Shown piece by piece: positions 1 through 9,264 of a stretch of 64,000 nucleotides of DNA (positions within the stretch are counted from its first letter, which is position 1; every line of letters starts with the position of its first letter). Origin of the DNA: Caballeronia sp. SEWSISQ10-4 2. GTDB lineage: Bacteria; Pseudomonadota; Gammaproteobacteria; Burkholderiales; Burkholderiaceae. The notes beneath the pieces were generated by a model. It was not told the origin of the DNA and made no database searches. It worked only from the letters and a program-made list of their open reading frames with translations. The stretch covers positions 31,481 to 95,480 of the forward strand of contig NZ_JALPRJ010000034.1 of the NCBI RefSeq assembly GCF_030464885.1, in the 5' to 3' direction. The position numbers and the translations under genes were made by a program.

Positions 1-104
1 TCCTGCGCCGTGGCCGCAACCTGATCTTCGGCGAAATCGAACTCCACGACGAAGCCGGTGCGCTCGCCGCGCACGCGACCACCACGGTCATGCTCCTCAC
101 ATAA
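1..104 (+). CDS. PaaI-family hotdog thioesterase, C-terminal end (partial)
   Basis: Only the last 33 codons are in the window, read from base 3 to the TAA at 102-104. The residues GRNLIFGEIELHDEAG followed by AAHATTTVMLL match the last beta strands of PaaI/YdiI-type hotdog thioesterases, which hydrolyse acyl-CoA thioesters; the family usually ends with a 'HATGTYML'-like strand. The substrate cannot be told from this fragment. The next gene begins 12 bases downstream on the same strand, so the two are probably co-transcribed. Confidence 0.6.
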   Translation, partial: LRRGRNLIFGEIELHDEAGALAAHATTTVMLLT

Positions 105-115
105 AACAACTCAAC

Positions 116-991
116 ATGTTCGATCAAGTCGTATTCGCCGGCGGCGGCAACCGCTGCTGGTGGCAAGCCGGTTTCTGGGACGTCGTCCAACCGGAACTCA
201 AGCTGCGCCCGCGTGTGATCACCAGCATCTCGGCCGGTGCGGCCACCGCCTGCATGCTGTACATGAACCGCTCCGAATGGGTGATGGACTACTACGCGCA
301 CGTGCTGCGCGACAACCCGAAGAACGCGTACTGGGGCAATTTGTTGCGCGGCGAATCGGTGTTTCCGCACTATCGGATCTACCGTCAGGCTTTGCTCGAT
401 ATCTACGGAGCCGAGTTTGCGACGCTGCAAAACGCGCCGGAAATTCGAATCGGTGTATCGCATTTGCCGCGTTGGCTCGGCGCACGCAGCGCGGTGGCGG
501 CGGGGCTGATCGCCTATAACATCGAAAAGTATGTGCGCAAGAAGCTGCATCCCACGCTGGGTCAGGCGCTCGGTTTCCATCCGGAATTCGTGAAGGCGCA
601 AGAGTGTGCGACCGTCGAAGATCTCGCCGATCTGATCCTGCAATCGTCCTGCACGCCGCCGTTTACGCCAGTCATGCGCCGACACGGCCGGCCCGTGCTG
701 GACGGCGGAATGGTCGACAATGTGCCGGTCGGCGCACTGGATGCATCGCCGGGACTGGTGCTCGTGATGGTGACGCGCATGTATCCGCGGCCGCAGATGT
801 TTGTCGTGGAGCACGGTCCGAACCGCGACCAGCGCCGCGTGTATGTGCAGCCGTCGCGCAAGGTGCCGATCTCAGCGTGGGATTACACCAGTCCGTCGCA
901 GATGCGGCCCGCGTACGACCTGGGCCGAACGGACGGCGAGCAATTCCTGACGCGCTTGCCCGATCTGCTCAGCGCCGCCGCGCATCTCTAA
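116..991 (+). CDS. patatin-like phospholipase family protein
   Basis: 291 residues. The patatin fold signatures are in order: a glycine-rich oxyanion segment (AGGGNR, residues 8-13), the nucleophile elbow SISAG (37-41, Ser39), and the catalytic-dyad Asp in LDGG (Asp196). The oxyanion motif is GGGNR rather than the usual GGGxRG, typical of a bacterial subgroup. No signal peptide is visible, so the protein is probably cytosolic or peripheral. The family hydrolyses acyl ester bonds of lipids; the substrate here is unknown. It follows the thioesterase by 12 bases and precedes the OsmC gene by 18 bases on the same strand, suggesting a small operon. Confidence 0.85.
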   Translation: MFDQVVFAGGGNRCWWQAGFWDVVQPELKLRPRVITSISAGAATACMLYMNRSEWVMDYYAHVLRDNPKNAYWGNLLRGESVFPHYRIYRQALLDIYGAEFATLQNAPEIRIGVSHLPRWLGARSAVAAGLIAYNIEKYVRKKLHPTLGQALGFHPEFVKAQECATVEDLADLILQSSCTPPFTPVMRRHGRPVLDGGMVDNVPVGALDASPGLVLVMVTRMYPRPQMFVVEHGPNRDQRRVYVQPSRKVPISAWDYTSPSQMRPAYDLGRTDGEQFLTRLPDLLSAAAHL

Positions 992-1009
992 AAGGGGAAT
1001 CTTGGACCG

Positions 1010-1486
1010 ATGACCAAACATCACAAATACACGCTGCAAGTCGTCTGGACGGGCGACCAGGGTTCCGGCACCTCGCGCTACGATGCCTACTCCCGCGACC
1101 ATCTGGTGCGGGCAGCGAACAAACCCGCCATCGAAGCATCGAGCGATCCGGCGTTCCGCGGTGACGCCACGCGCCACAATCCGGAGGAATTGTTCGTCGC
1201 GTCGCTTTCGTCCTGCCACATGCTCTGGTACCTGCACCTGTGCGCCGTCAACGGCATTGTGGTGACGGGTTATGTGGACGACCCCGTCGGCACGATGGAG
1301 GAATCGGCGCAAGGAAGCGGCCGTTTCACCGATGTCCTCCTGCGCCCGCAAGTGAGCATCGGCGCGGGTGGCGACGTGAAGCTGGCCGAGCGTTTGCACG
1401 AGGAAGCGCATAAGTTCTGCTTCATCGCGAACTCGGTGAACTTCCCCGTCCGATGCGAGCCGTCCACCGATATTTCCACCCTCTGA
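1010..1486 (+). CDS. OsmC family peroxiredoxin-like protein
   Basis: 158 residues. The motif FVASLSSCHMLWYL (about 63-76) carries one of the two redox cysteines of the OsmC/Ohr fold; the second lies near residue 125 in HKFCFIANSVNFPV. OsmC-type proteins reduce organic hydroperoxides or related substrates, but this subgroup (starting MTKHHKYTLQVVW) has no assigned substrate. An AAAAGGGGAATC purine-rich stretch precedes the ATG. The stop codon TGA (1484-1486) directly abuts the stop of the convergent dehydrogenase gene with no spacer. Confidence 0.85.
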   Translation: MTKHHKYTLQVVWTGDQGSGTSRYDAYSRDHLVRAANKPAIEASSDPAFRGDATRHNPEELFVASLSSCHMLWYLHLCAVNGIVVTGYVDDPVGTMEESAQGSGRFTDVLLRPQVSIGAGGDVKLAERLHEEAHKFCFIANSVNFPVRCEPSTDISTL

Positions 1487-2506
1487 CTACCGCCGCCGTC
1501 CGCCCACCAGCGCTTCCGGATTGGCGACGCTCGACGTGTCGCCCGCATCGAAGGCGAGGATGTTCTTGAACGCCGCCGTGAAATAGAGCTCGTAGCTTTC
1601 GCGCTCCACATACCCGATGTGCGGCGTGCAAATGACGTTTTCCATGCGCAGCAAGCTATAACCTTGCAGGATCGGCTCGCTTTCGAACACGTCGATGGCA
1701 ACCATCCCCGGCCGGTTGTGATGCAGCGCATTGAGCAGCGCATTTTCCTCGAGCAACTCGGCGCGGCTCGTGTTCACAAACAACGCGGTCGGCTTCATGC
1801 GCATCAGGTCGGCCGCCGTGACGATACCCCGCGTGTCGTCGTTGAGCCGCAGATGCAGTGACAGCACATCGCTGCGTTCGAACAGCGCCTCGCGGCTTTC
1901 TGCGACATCCAGACCGTCCGCCCGCGCGGCGGCCTGCGAATGCTCCCGTCCCCAGATCAGCACTTTCATGCCGAACGCCTTGCCGTAACCGGCGAGCAAC
2001 TGGCCGATTTTCCCGTAGCCCCAGATCCCGAGCGTCTGGCCGCGTAGCACCTGGCCCAAGCCAAAATTCGGCGGCAACGCGGAGGTTTTCAGACCCGATT
2101 GCTGCCACGCACCTTGCTTCAGGTTCGCGACGTACTGCGGAATCCGGCGTTGCGCGGCCATGATCAGCGCCCAGGTCAGCTCGGCCGGCGCGATCGGCGA
2201 ACCGGTGCCTTCGAGCACGGCAATTCCGCGTTCGGTGCAGGCCTCGAGTTCTATATGGCCGCCCGCCTTGCCGGTTTGGCTGATCATGCGCAGCCGGGGC
2301 AGTTTATCGAGCAGTTGGGAGCTGATCCGGGTGCGCTCGCGGATCAAAACCAGGGCTTCGACTTCCGAGAGTCTGCTAGCCAACTGTCCGAGCCCGCGCA
2401 CCGTGTTATTGAATACTTTCACCTCGTGATCGGCGAGAAGGCTGAAGCAATCGAGCTTGCGAACGGCGTCTTGATAGTCGTCCAGGATGGCAATTTTGAT
2501 TGGCAT
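1487..2506 (-). CDS. D-2-hydroxyacid dehydrogenase family protein
   Basis: 339 residues from the ATG at 2506, which gives the usual family start MPIKIAILDDYQD. The Rossmann segment GQTLGIWGYGKIGQ binds NAD(P). The catalytic residues appear as NTSRAE (Arg), VFESEP (Glu region) and CTPHIGY (His). The family includes glyoxylate/hydroxypyruvate reductases and phosphoglycerate dehydrogenases; this branch ('ILDDYQ' type) has no firm substrate. An in-frame ATG at 2527 would add MPIKSQS, which nearly duplicates the following MPIK, and neither start has a convincing Shine-Dalgarno. Divergent from pckG. Confidence 0.88.
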   Translation of the reverse strand: MPIKIAILDDYQDAVRKLDCFSLLADHEVKVFNNTVRGLGQLASRLSEVEALVLIRERTRISSQLLDKLPRLRMISQTGKAGGHIELEACTERGIAVLEGTGSPIAPAELTWALIMAAQRRIPQYVANLKQGAWQQSGLKTSALPPNFGLGQVLRGQTLGIWGYGKIGQLLAGYGKAFGMKVLIWGREHSQAAARADGLDVAESREALFERSDVLSLHLRLNDDTRGIVTAADLMRMKPTALFVNTSRAELLEENALLNALHHNRPGMVAIDVFESEPILQGYSLLRMENVICTPHIGYVERESYELYFTAAFKNILAFDAGDTSSVANPEALVGGRRR

Positions 2507-2530
2507 GGATTGGCTTTTGATAGGCATCAA

Positions 2531-2977
2531 ACGTGCTGCAGAAATTCGAAGATGGACAGGGATCGACGTGCTAAGTTCGGGTAATTACGTACAAATTCGC
2601 CGAAATAAGGGCATCGCCTCGCGTTAAGCTGCTGGTGTATCCGACGAATTTACCGGTCGCCGGATACGTAATGGAAAGAATATCGAATGCGGAATGCGGC
2701 AGTTTAGCCATTCACGCGTCGCTAGCGCCGGAAAACCGGCAACGACGGAGACAACCCTATCTCTTTTTAACAGTTTGTTCCGTGCCGACGCAAGCCGCGA
2801 TTCAGACGGCAGTCGCCACGAGACTAGTCAACTCCCGACGCATGCCTTGTTTTTGTGTCGCCGTCTGCCACGTGAGTGAGTCCGTGCAGTCAATCATCTG
2901 GCGACCGAAATGCGCCTCTCGCGAGCAGCGCCGGCGGGTTGCAAACCGTTTTCTCATCTAAGAACGGAGTGTGCTCG
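2531..2977. other. intergenic region upstream of pckG with a leader hairpin
   Basis: About 450 bases without a convincing gene between two divergent genes. It holds a hairpin with arms GTATCCG (2637-2643) and CGGATAC (2661-2667), a mismatch and an inner CGA/TCG helix. It could be a leader structure or operator for pckG. Short open frames here have no family resemblance or RBS. Promoters are expected but I cannot place them reliably. Confidence 0.4.
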
Positions 2978-4834
2978 ATGAACCAGCCCGCAGTAGTAGA
3001 TCAAAACGTGGCGGCCGACGACAGCGATGTGCCGGCGTATGTGAAGAATCAAAAACTCATCGACTGGGTGGAGCGAGTCGCCGCGCTGACGAAACCGGAC
3101 CGGATCGAATGGTGTGACGGATCGGAGGAGGAATACGACCGCTTGTCACAGCAGATGGTCGATGCCGGCACGCTCAAACGCCTGAACCCCGCCAAACGGC
3201 CGAATTCCTATCTCGCTTGCTCGGACCCGTCCGACGTCGCGCGTGTGGAAGATCGCACGTTCATCTGCTCGGCGCGCCCGGAGCAAGCCGGTCCGACGAA
3301 CAACTGGATCGACCCGAAGGAAATGCGTCTCACGCTGAACGGTCTTTTTGACGGCTGCATGCGCGGCCGCACGATGTTCGTCGTCCCGTTTTCGATGGGG
3401 CCGCTCGGTTCGCCGATCGCGCATATCGGCGTGGAACTGACCGATAGTCCGTATGTGGTGACCAATATGCGCATCATGACGCGCATGGGCCGCGCCGTGT
3501 ACGACGTGCTGGGCGCAGGCGGCGAGTTCGTGCCGTGCGTGCATTCGGTTGGCGCGCCTTTGCAGGCGGGGCAGAAGGATATGGCTTGGCCGTGCAACGA
3601 TACGAAGTACATCGTCCATTTCCCCGAAAGCCGCGAGATCTGGAGTTTCGGTTCGGGCTATGGCGGCAACGCGCTGCTCGGCAAGAAATGTTTCGCGCTG
3701 CGGATTGCATCGACCATGGGACGCGACGAAGGCTGGCTCGCCGAACACATGCTGATTCTCGGCGTGACGTCGCCGGAAGGGCGCAAATATCACGTCGCAG
3801 CGGCGTTTCCGTCGGCGTGCGGCAAGACCAACTTCGCCATGCTGATCCCGCCGCAGGATATGTCGGGCTGGAAGGTTTCCACGATCGGCGACGACATCGC
3901 CTGGATCAAGCCGGGCCGCGACGGCCGGCTCTACGCGATCAACCCGGAAGCGGGCTATTTCGGCGTGGCGCCGGGCACGAGCGAGAAGACCAACTTCAAC
4001 GCCATGGCGACGCTCAAAGAGAACGTGATCTTCACGAACGTGGCGCTCACCGACGACGGCGATGTCTGGTGGGAAGGCATGACGGACAGGCCGCCGGCAC
4101 ATTTGATCGACTGGCAGGGCAATGACTGGACGCCCGACTCCGGTAAAAAGGCGGCGCATCCGAACGCGCGTTTCACGGCGCCGGCCGCGCAATGTCCGTC
4201 TATCGATGCCGATTGGGAAAATCCCGCGGGCGTGGCGATCGATGCATTCATTTTTGGCGGCCGCCGTTCGGACACCGTGCCGCTCGTGACCGAGGCGCGC
4301 AACTGGAACGAGGGCGTCTACATGGCCGCGACGATGGGCTCGGAGACCACAGCGGCCGCGTCCGGCCAGCAAGGCGTGGTCAGGCGCGACCCGTTCGCGA
4401 TGCTGCCGTTCTGCGGCTACAACATGAGCGACTATTTCGGCCACTGGCTAAAAGTAGGCGAGCGGCTGGAGCGACTTGACGCCAAGCTGCCGAAATTCTT
4501 CTGCGTGAACTGGTTCCGCAAGGGCACGGACGGCAAGTTCGTGTGGCCGGGTTTCGGCGACAACATGCGCGTGCTGAGCTGGATGATCGGGCGTATTGAA
4601 GGCACGGCGCAGGGCGAGGAACACGCGTTCGGGCTCTCGCCGCGCTTTGAGGACATCGACTGGGGCGCGCTCGATTTCACCCGCGAGCAGTTCGAACGTG
4701 TCATTTCCGTGCAGGACTCGGCATGGCGCGAAGAACTCGAATTACACGATGAGTTGTTCACCAAACTCGCGCAAGGACTGCCCACGGAGCTTGCCGAGAC
4801 GAAAGCCGAAATCGAAAAACGGCTGACGGCTTAA
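2978..4834 (+). CDS. pckG: phosphoenolpyruvate carboxykinase (GTP)
   Basis: 618 residues from the ATG at 2978, preceded by the purine-rich AACGGAG seven bases upstream; the open frame extends further 5' but that part has no family similarity. The enzyme converts oxaloacetate and GTP to PEP, CO2 and GDP, the first step of gluconeogenesis from C4 acids. The GTP-type kinase-1a loop FPSACGKTNF is at 277-286 with the hyper-reactive Cys281, the metal-binding kinase-2 motif GDDIAW at 304-309, and the substrate segment FCGYNMSDYF is intact. Length matches the family. A terminator follows 47 bases after the stop, so it is probably monocistronic. Confidence 0.97.
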   Translation: MNQPAVVDQNVAADDSDVPAYVKNQKLIDWVERVAALTKPDRIEWCDGSEEEYDRLSQQMVDAGTLKRLNPAKRPNSYLACSDPSDVARVEDRTFICSARPEQAGPTNNWIDPKEMRLTLNGLFDGCMRGRTMFVVPFSMGPLGSPIAHIGVELTDSPYVVTNMRIMTRMGRAVYDVLGAGGEFVPCVHSVGAPLQAGQKDMAWPCNDTKYIVHFPESREIWSFGSGYGGNALLGKKCFALRIASTMGRDEGWLAEHMLILGVTSPEGRKYHVAAAFPSACGKTNFAMLIPPQDMSGWKVSTIGDDIAWIKPGRDGRLYAINPEAGYFGVAPGTSEKTNFNAMATLKENVIFTNVALTDDGDVWWEGMTDRPPAHLIDWQGNDWTPDSGKKAAHPNARFTAPAAQCPSIDADWENPAGVAIDAFIFGGRRSDTVPLVTEARNWNEGVYMAATMGSETTAAASGQQGVVRRDPFAMLPFCGYNMSDYFGHWLKVGERLERLDAKLPKFFCVNWFRKGTDGKFVWPGFGDNMRVLSWMIGRIEGTAQGEEHAFGLSPRFEDIDWGALDFTREQFERVISVQDSAWREELELHDELFTKLAQGLPTELAETKAEIEKRLTA

Positions 4835-4881
4835 TTTTTTATTAAGTCTGATTAATGACGGAAGTCGACATAATCGATTAA

Positions 4882-4907
4882 ATAAGGGCCGCATTAGCGG
4901 CCCTTAT
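4882..4907 (+). terminator. intrinsic-type hairpin after pckG
   Basis: Perfect 11-bp stem (ATAAGGGCCGC / GCGGCCCTTAT) with an ATTA loop. There is no strong T-run afterwards, only GCATTTCCC, so termination could be partial or Rho-assisted. The remaining 250 bases to the LysR gene are comparatively AT-rich and presumably carry the LysR promoter; I see no gene there. Confidence 0.75.
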
Positions 4908-5158
4908 GCATTTCCCGCTGTACTGCGCCAAAATTGCGTCAGCCAGCTTTTCAGAATTAAGACGACCATCCATTAATATTCACATCGTTCCGATATCAGC
5001 AACAATGCGGCACCTTCTACCTTACCGATCGGCAAAGCAGAAAACTTTCGTCGAAAAATGTCACTTTTCTGGCAACTTCTGCACGAAAACGCGAGTCCTA
5101 GGATAATTCCGAATTGCTTCTCGAATTTTAAGAGGCGTCTAGCAGCAGGAGTTGTCTC

Positions 5159-6271
5159 ATGGATCATTTGCAGTCGATGAAAGTGTTCGTCCGAGTGGCC
5201 GATCTCGGCAGTTTTGCCCGCGCAGCCGGCGCAATGGATATCTCGAATGCAGTGGCGACACGTCATATCGCCGACCTGGAAGGGCGCCTCGGCACCCGTT
5301 TGCTTAACCGGACCACGCGTAGTTTGTCGTTGACCGAGTCGGGTCAGGTGTATCTGGAACGCGCCCGGCAGATCCTCGATGAGCTCGAGGACGTCGAACA
5401 AATGGTGGTTGCACGTAACCACGAGCCGGTTGGATCGCTACGAATTGTCGCACCCGTGGTGTTTGGCCTACACAATCTCGCGCCCGTGCTGCAGACGTAC
5501 ACGGAACGTTATCCGAAAGTCATTCCCGACGTTACGCTGGTCGATCGCCAAGTCGATCTGGTGGAAGAGGGTTTTGACGTGGGCATTGTGATCGCGCGCC
5601 AGATGCGCAGCGCGAGCATTGTTACGCGGCGCCTCACGACCGGTTGCCTGACTGTGTGCGCCACGCCCGGGTATCTCGAGAAGCATGGCGTGCCGACGCG
5701 GCCGGAGGATCTGGCCGAACATCCGTCGCTGAGCTTGCCGTCGGAATATTTCGGCGACGAACGCGTGTTCACGGGTCCCGACGGCGAAGTGCGCGTGCGG
5801 CCGACGAACGTGATCGTCGCGAACAATACCGAAATGCTTCGCCAGTTCGCGCTGCTCGGCATGGGCATCGCGATCCTGCCGAGCTATCTGATTGGCAACG
5901 ACACCACGCGCGGCAAACTGGTGCGACTGCTGAGCGATTACCAGTTGCCGCAGGTCGAGATCAACGTTGCCTATCCGAGCCGGCGGCATTTGCCGGCGAA
6001 GGTGCGCACGTTCATCGACCACCTTGTCGAACATTTCAGCCAGACGCCGAATCACCAGCTTGGCGAGCAGTGGGTGAAGGACGGTTTCGTCAAGCCGGGA
6101 CTGCCAGCTATCATTGGACACGACTCCGAGCCGCTCGTCGCGCACGCGGCCTATGCGGAGGCGGAGGGCGGTTCACGATTCGAAGCGCCTCCAGCCGATG
6201 ACAACAAGCTCGGCGGCAAGCCGGCGAAGTCACGGACGCGTTCGACCCTGGTCGTGCCTTCGCCGTTCTGA
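5159..6271 (+). CDS. LysR family transcriptional regulator with C-terminal extension
   Basis: 370 residues. The N-terminal winged HTH (residues 1-60) is typical: FVRVADLGSFARAAGAMDIS, then LEGRLGTRLLNRTTRSLSLT. The effector domain covers about 90-295. Against the usual 300 residues there is an extra C-terminal tail of about 65 residues, rich in Ala, Pro, Lys and Arg, with no recognisable domain. AGCAGGAG lies just upstream of the ATG. The target is unknown: its neighbours pckG (same strand, separated by a terminator) and topB (convergent) do not reveal a pathway. Confidence 0.9.
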   Translation: MDHLQSMKVFVRVADLGSFARAAGAMDISNAVATRHIADLEGRLGTRLLNRTTRSLSLTESGQVYLERARQILDELEDVEQMVVARNHEPVGSLRIVAPVVFGLHNLAPVLQTYTERYPKVIPDVTLVDRQVDLVEEGFDVGIVIARQMRSASIVTRRLTTGCLTVCATPGYLEKHGVPTRPEDLAEHPSLSLPSEYFGDERVFTGPDGEVRVRPTNVIVANNTEMLRQFALLGMGIAILPSYLIGNDTTRGKLVRLLSDYQLPQVEINVAYPSRRHLPAKVRTFIDHLVEHFSQTPNHQLGEQWVKDGFVKPGLPAIIGHDSEPLVAHAAYAEAEGGSRFEAPPADDNKLGGKPAKSRTRSTLVVPSPF

Positions 6272-6323
6272 TGGCGGCCGCCGTGGTGCCGCATCCGCTG
6301 CGCGCAGTTGAACGCGATGACCG

Positions 6324-6355
6324 AAAAAAAGCCGCTCGATATGAGCGGCTTTTTT
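6324..6355. terminator. bidirectional terminator between LysR gene and topB
   Basis: Stem AGCCGCTC / GAGCGGCT (6330-6337 and 6343-6350) with a GATAT loop, flanked by seven A on the left and six T on the right. It therefore has a T-run for both strands and serves the two convergent genes. Confidence 0.9.
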
Positions 6356-6378
6356 AACGGTCGGAACGACTAGAAAAC

Positions 6379-9015
6379 CTAGCCCGCTTTCCGAGCCGGC
6401 GCTTTCTTGGCCGCCACCTTCTTCGCAGGCGCTTTCTTAGCCGCGGGCTTCACCGTCGTTTTCTTCGCCGCCACGGCCACGTCGCCGTCACCGTCGTCTT
6501 CCACTTCAGGCGCCGCTACCGCACCGCGCTTAGCGGCCGGCTTCGCACCCGGCTTCGGCTCTTTCTTCTCGAATTCGAAGCCGATCTTGCCGTCCGACTG
6601 CTTCACGAGAAACGCCTTGAAGTTCCGGCCCGTGCGCGATGACTTGAAGCCAGTCAGCAGATCCGTCCGCCCTTCTTCGAGCAACTTCGACATCTGCTCG
6701 CGCGACATTTCCTGCTGCAAGATCACCTTGCCCGAACGGAAATCGCAGGTCTTCGGGTTCGCCACCGAGTTCTCGCAGACATAACTCATGCCGTGCTCGT
6801 ACACACGCGACTGACATTTCGGACACGCACCAACCGGCGTCTGCTCCGAGAAGTCCGGCGGTTCTCCGTCTTCACCGCCCGAATCCTGACCGAAGTCGAA
6901 TTCCAGCTTGAAGTTCTTGATTTCGTCGTCGAAGGAAAGCTTCAGGATCGCGGAAAACGGCCGGCCCATCTTGCTGCGGAAACCCGACAGCGGCCCGATT
7001 GTCTTGTCCTTGATCAACTGCTCGACTTCGGGAATTTCGAACTGCCGTCCGCCTGGAATCTTCGAGATCGAGAACTCACATTTCGTACAAGCGAACCGCC
7101 GATAATTCTCCTTCACCTGACTGCCGCAATTCGGACACGGCGTTTCGAGCGTCGAATAATCGCCGGGAATGGTGTCGGAGTCGTATTCCTTCGCGCGCTT
7201 GACGATGGTCTGCGTCATGCGCGCGATTTCCTGCATGAACTCGTCGCGCGGGAGCTTGCCGCGTTCCATCTGCGACAGCTTGTGTTCCCATTCGCCAGTC
7301 AGTTCCGGCGCCGTCAATTCCTCGACGCCCAGACCGCGCAGCAAGGTCATCAACTGGAACGCCTTCGCCGTCGGAATCAGCTCGCGGCCTTCGCGCACCA
7401 TATACTTTTCGCCCAGCAGCCCTTCGATCACCGCCGCGCGCGTAGCCGGCGTACCCAGGCCCTTCGCGGCCATCGCCTCGCGCAATTCCTCGTCTTCGAT
7501 CAGCTTGCCCGCGCCTTCCATTGCCGAGAGCAATGATGCTTCGTTGTAGCGTGCCGGCGGTTTCGTTACGAGACCGTGCGCCGCGACCTTTTCCACATCG
7601 ACCTTCTCGTCCTTCTGAACCTGCACGAGATTGGCGTCTTCACCGCTCACTTCCTTGCCGTAGACCTGCATCCAGCCCGGTTCGACCAGCACCTTGCCTT
7701 CGGTCTTGAAATGATGGCCGGCGACTTCGGTGATCCGCGTGGTGACCAGGAATTCGGCCGCCGGGAAAAACACCGCGAGGAAGCGCTTCACGACGAGGTC
7801 GTACAGCTTCTGCTCGGGCTCGGACAACGCTTTCGGCGCCTGCAGGGTCGGGATGATGGCGAAGTGATCGCTGATCTTCGAGTTGTCGAAGATGCGCTTG
7901 TTCGGCTTTACCCAGCCCTTGTCCAGGACCTGCTTCGCGTGCGGCAGATAGTTGTTGCTCTCCTTGAGCATCGCGAGCGTGTCTTTCACCGTGGGGATGT
8001 AATCCTCGGGCAACGCGCGGGCGTCGGTCCGCGGGTACGTGAGCACCTTGTGTTTTTCATACAGCGCCTGAGCCAGGCCGAGCGTGTTCTTGGCCGAAAA
8101 ACCAAAACGGCCGTTGGCCTCGCGCTGCAGGCTCGTCAAGTCGAACAACAGCGGTGACATTTGCGTGGACGGCTTCGCTTCTTCCGTGACCGTACCGGTC
8201 TTGCCGCGACAGGCAGCAACGACCGTTTCGGCCGCCGGCAGACTCCAGAGCCGCGAATCGCGTTGCTCGGGATCGCCTTCGACGCGCTTGAATTTCGGGT
8301 CGAACCAACGGCCTTCGTAAATTCCCTTTGCCGCGATAAATTCCGCACGCACTTCCCAATAATCGCGCGGCACGAAACGACGGATCTTTTCCTCGCGTTC
8401 CACGACGATAGACAACGTTGGAGTCTGAACGCGGCCAACAGTGGTCAGGAAGAAACCGCCGCCCTTGCTGTTGAACGCGGTCATCGCACGCGTGCCGTTG
8501 ATGCCCACGAGCCAGTCGGCTTCGGAGCGGCAGCGCGCGGCATCGGCGAGCGGCTGCATGTCGGCGTCGCTGCGCAGATTCGCGAAACCGTCGCGGATGG
8601 AACCGGCAGTCATCGACTGGAGCCAGAGGCGTTGCACCGGTTGTTTGGCTTTTGCGTGTTGCGCGATCAGGCGAAAAATCAGCTCGCCTTCGCGCCCCGC
8701 GTCACAGGCGTTGATCAGACGATCGACGTCCTTGCGCTTGAGCAGCTTGGTCAGCACTTTCAATCGCGATTCGCTTTTCGCGATCGGATTCAGGTCGAAA
8801 TGCGGCGGAATGACGGGCAAATTGGCGAAACTCCACTTGCCGCGCTTGACCTCGTATTCTTCGGGCGCAGCGATTTCGAGCAAGTGGCCGACAGCCGACG
8901 ACAGCACGTAGTCTTCGCTTTCGTAATACTCGTCATGCTTGGTGAAGCCGCCCAAAGCGCGCGCGATGTCGTTCGCGACAGAAGGCTTTTCAGCGATGAT
9001 CAGGGCTTTGGACAT
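6379..9015 (-). CDS. topB: DNA topoisomerase III
   Basis: 878 residues. A type IA topoisomerase that decatenates and relaxes negatively supercoiled DNA through a 5'-phosphotyrosine link. The Toprim domain begins at ALIIAEKPSVA (Glu9) with the acidic cluster CDAGREGE at 104-111; the catalytic Tyr327 sits in TYPRTD. Two C-terminal zinc-ribbon-like repeats (CPNCG..C..C and CPKCQ..C..C) follow near 640 and 760. The last 60 residues form a Lys/Ala/Pro tail (KKAPAKKVAAKKAPARKAG), probably for non-specific DNA binding. About 250 bases separate its start from the thioredoxin gene upstream. Confidence 0.96.
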   Translation of the reverse strand: MSKALIIAEKPSVANDIARALGGFTKHDEYYESEDYVLSSAVGHLLEIAAPEEYEVKRGKWSFANLPVIPPHFDLNPIAKSESRLKVLTKLLKRKDVDRLINACDAGREGELIFRLIAQHAKAKQPVQRLWLQSMTAGSIRDGFANLRSDADMQPLADAARCRSEADWLVGINGTRAMTAFNSKGGGFFLTTVGRVQTPTLSIVVEREEKIRRFVPRDYWEVRAEFIAAKGIYEGRWFDPKFKRVEGDPEQRDSRLWSLPAAETVVAACRGKTGTVTEEAKPSTQMSPLLFDLTSLQREANGRFGFSAKNTLGLAQALYEKHKVLTYPRTDARALPEDYIPTVKDTLAMLKESNNYLPHAKQVLDKGWVKPNKRIFDNSKISDHFAIIPTLQAPKALSEPEQKLYDLVVKRFLAVFFPAAEFLVTTRITEVAGHHFKTEGKVLVEPGWMQVYGKEVSGEDANLVQVQKDEKVDVEKVAAHGLVTKPPARYNEASLLSAMEGAGKLIEDEELREAMAAKGLGTPATRAAVIEGLLGEKYMVREGRELIPTAKAFQLMTLLRGLGVEELTAPELTGEWEHKLSQMERGKLPRDEFMQEIARMTQTIVKRAKEYDSDTIPGDYSTLETPCPNCGSQVKENYRRFACTKCEFSISKIPGGRQFEIPEVEQLIKDKTIGPLSGFRSKMGRPFSAILKLSFDDEIKNFKLEFDFGQDSGGEDGEPPDFSEQTPVGACPKCQSRVYEHGMSYVCENSVANPKTCDFRSGKVILQQEMSREQMSKLLEEGRTDLLTGFKSSRTGRNFKAFLVKQSDGKIGFEFEKKEPKPGAKPAAKRGAVAAPEVEDDGDGDVAVAAKKTTVKPAAKKAPAKKVAAKKAPARKAG

Positions 9016-9264
9016 GACTCGATTCTAGTTAGGGACTGGCATGAGGCCGGGTTCGGGCGGCTCGCGCCACCACGGTTCGGACCCGTTAACGTCCGCTTTA
9101 TAGCATATGGCGTGCGGCGCGCGGTCTGGCATTTGATGAAACGCGGGATGCCGAACGGTGAATGTGAGCGCTTTGTGATGCGAGCGTGAAAGCCGTTTCA
9201 GCTTGCGAACGCACTTAACTGCGCAGGTTCGCCGCGCAGCTTGGTCCTGCCGGTCGGATTCGAT

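Noticed and set aside
3146..4444. A 432-codon antisense frame within pckG
   Set aside because: Shadow of an intact, highly conserved enzyme gene.
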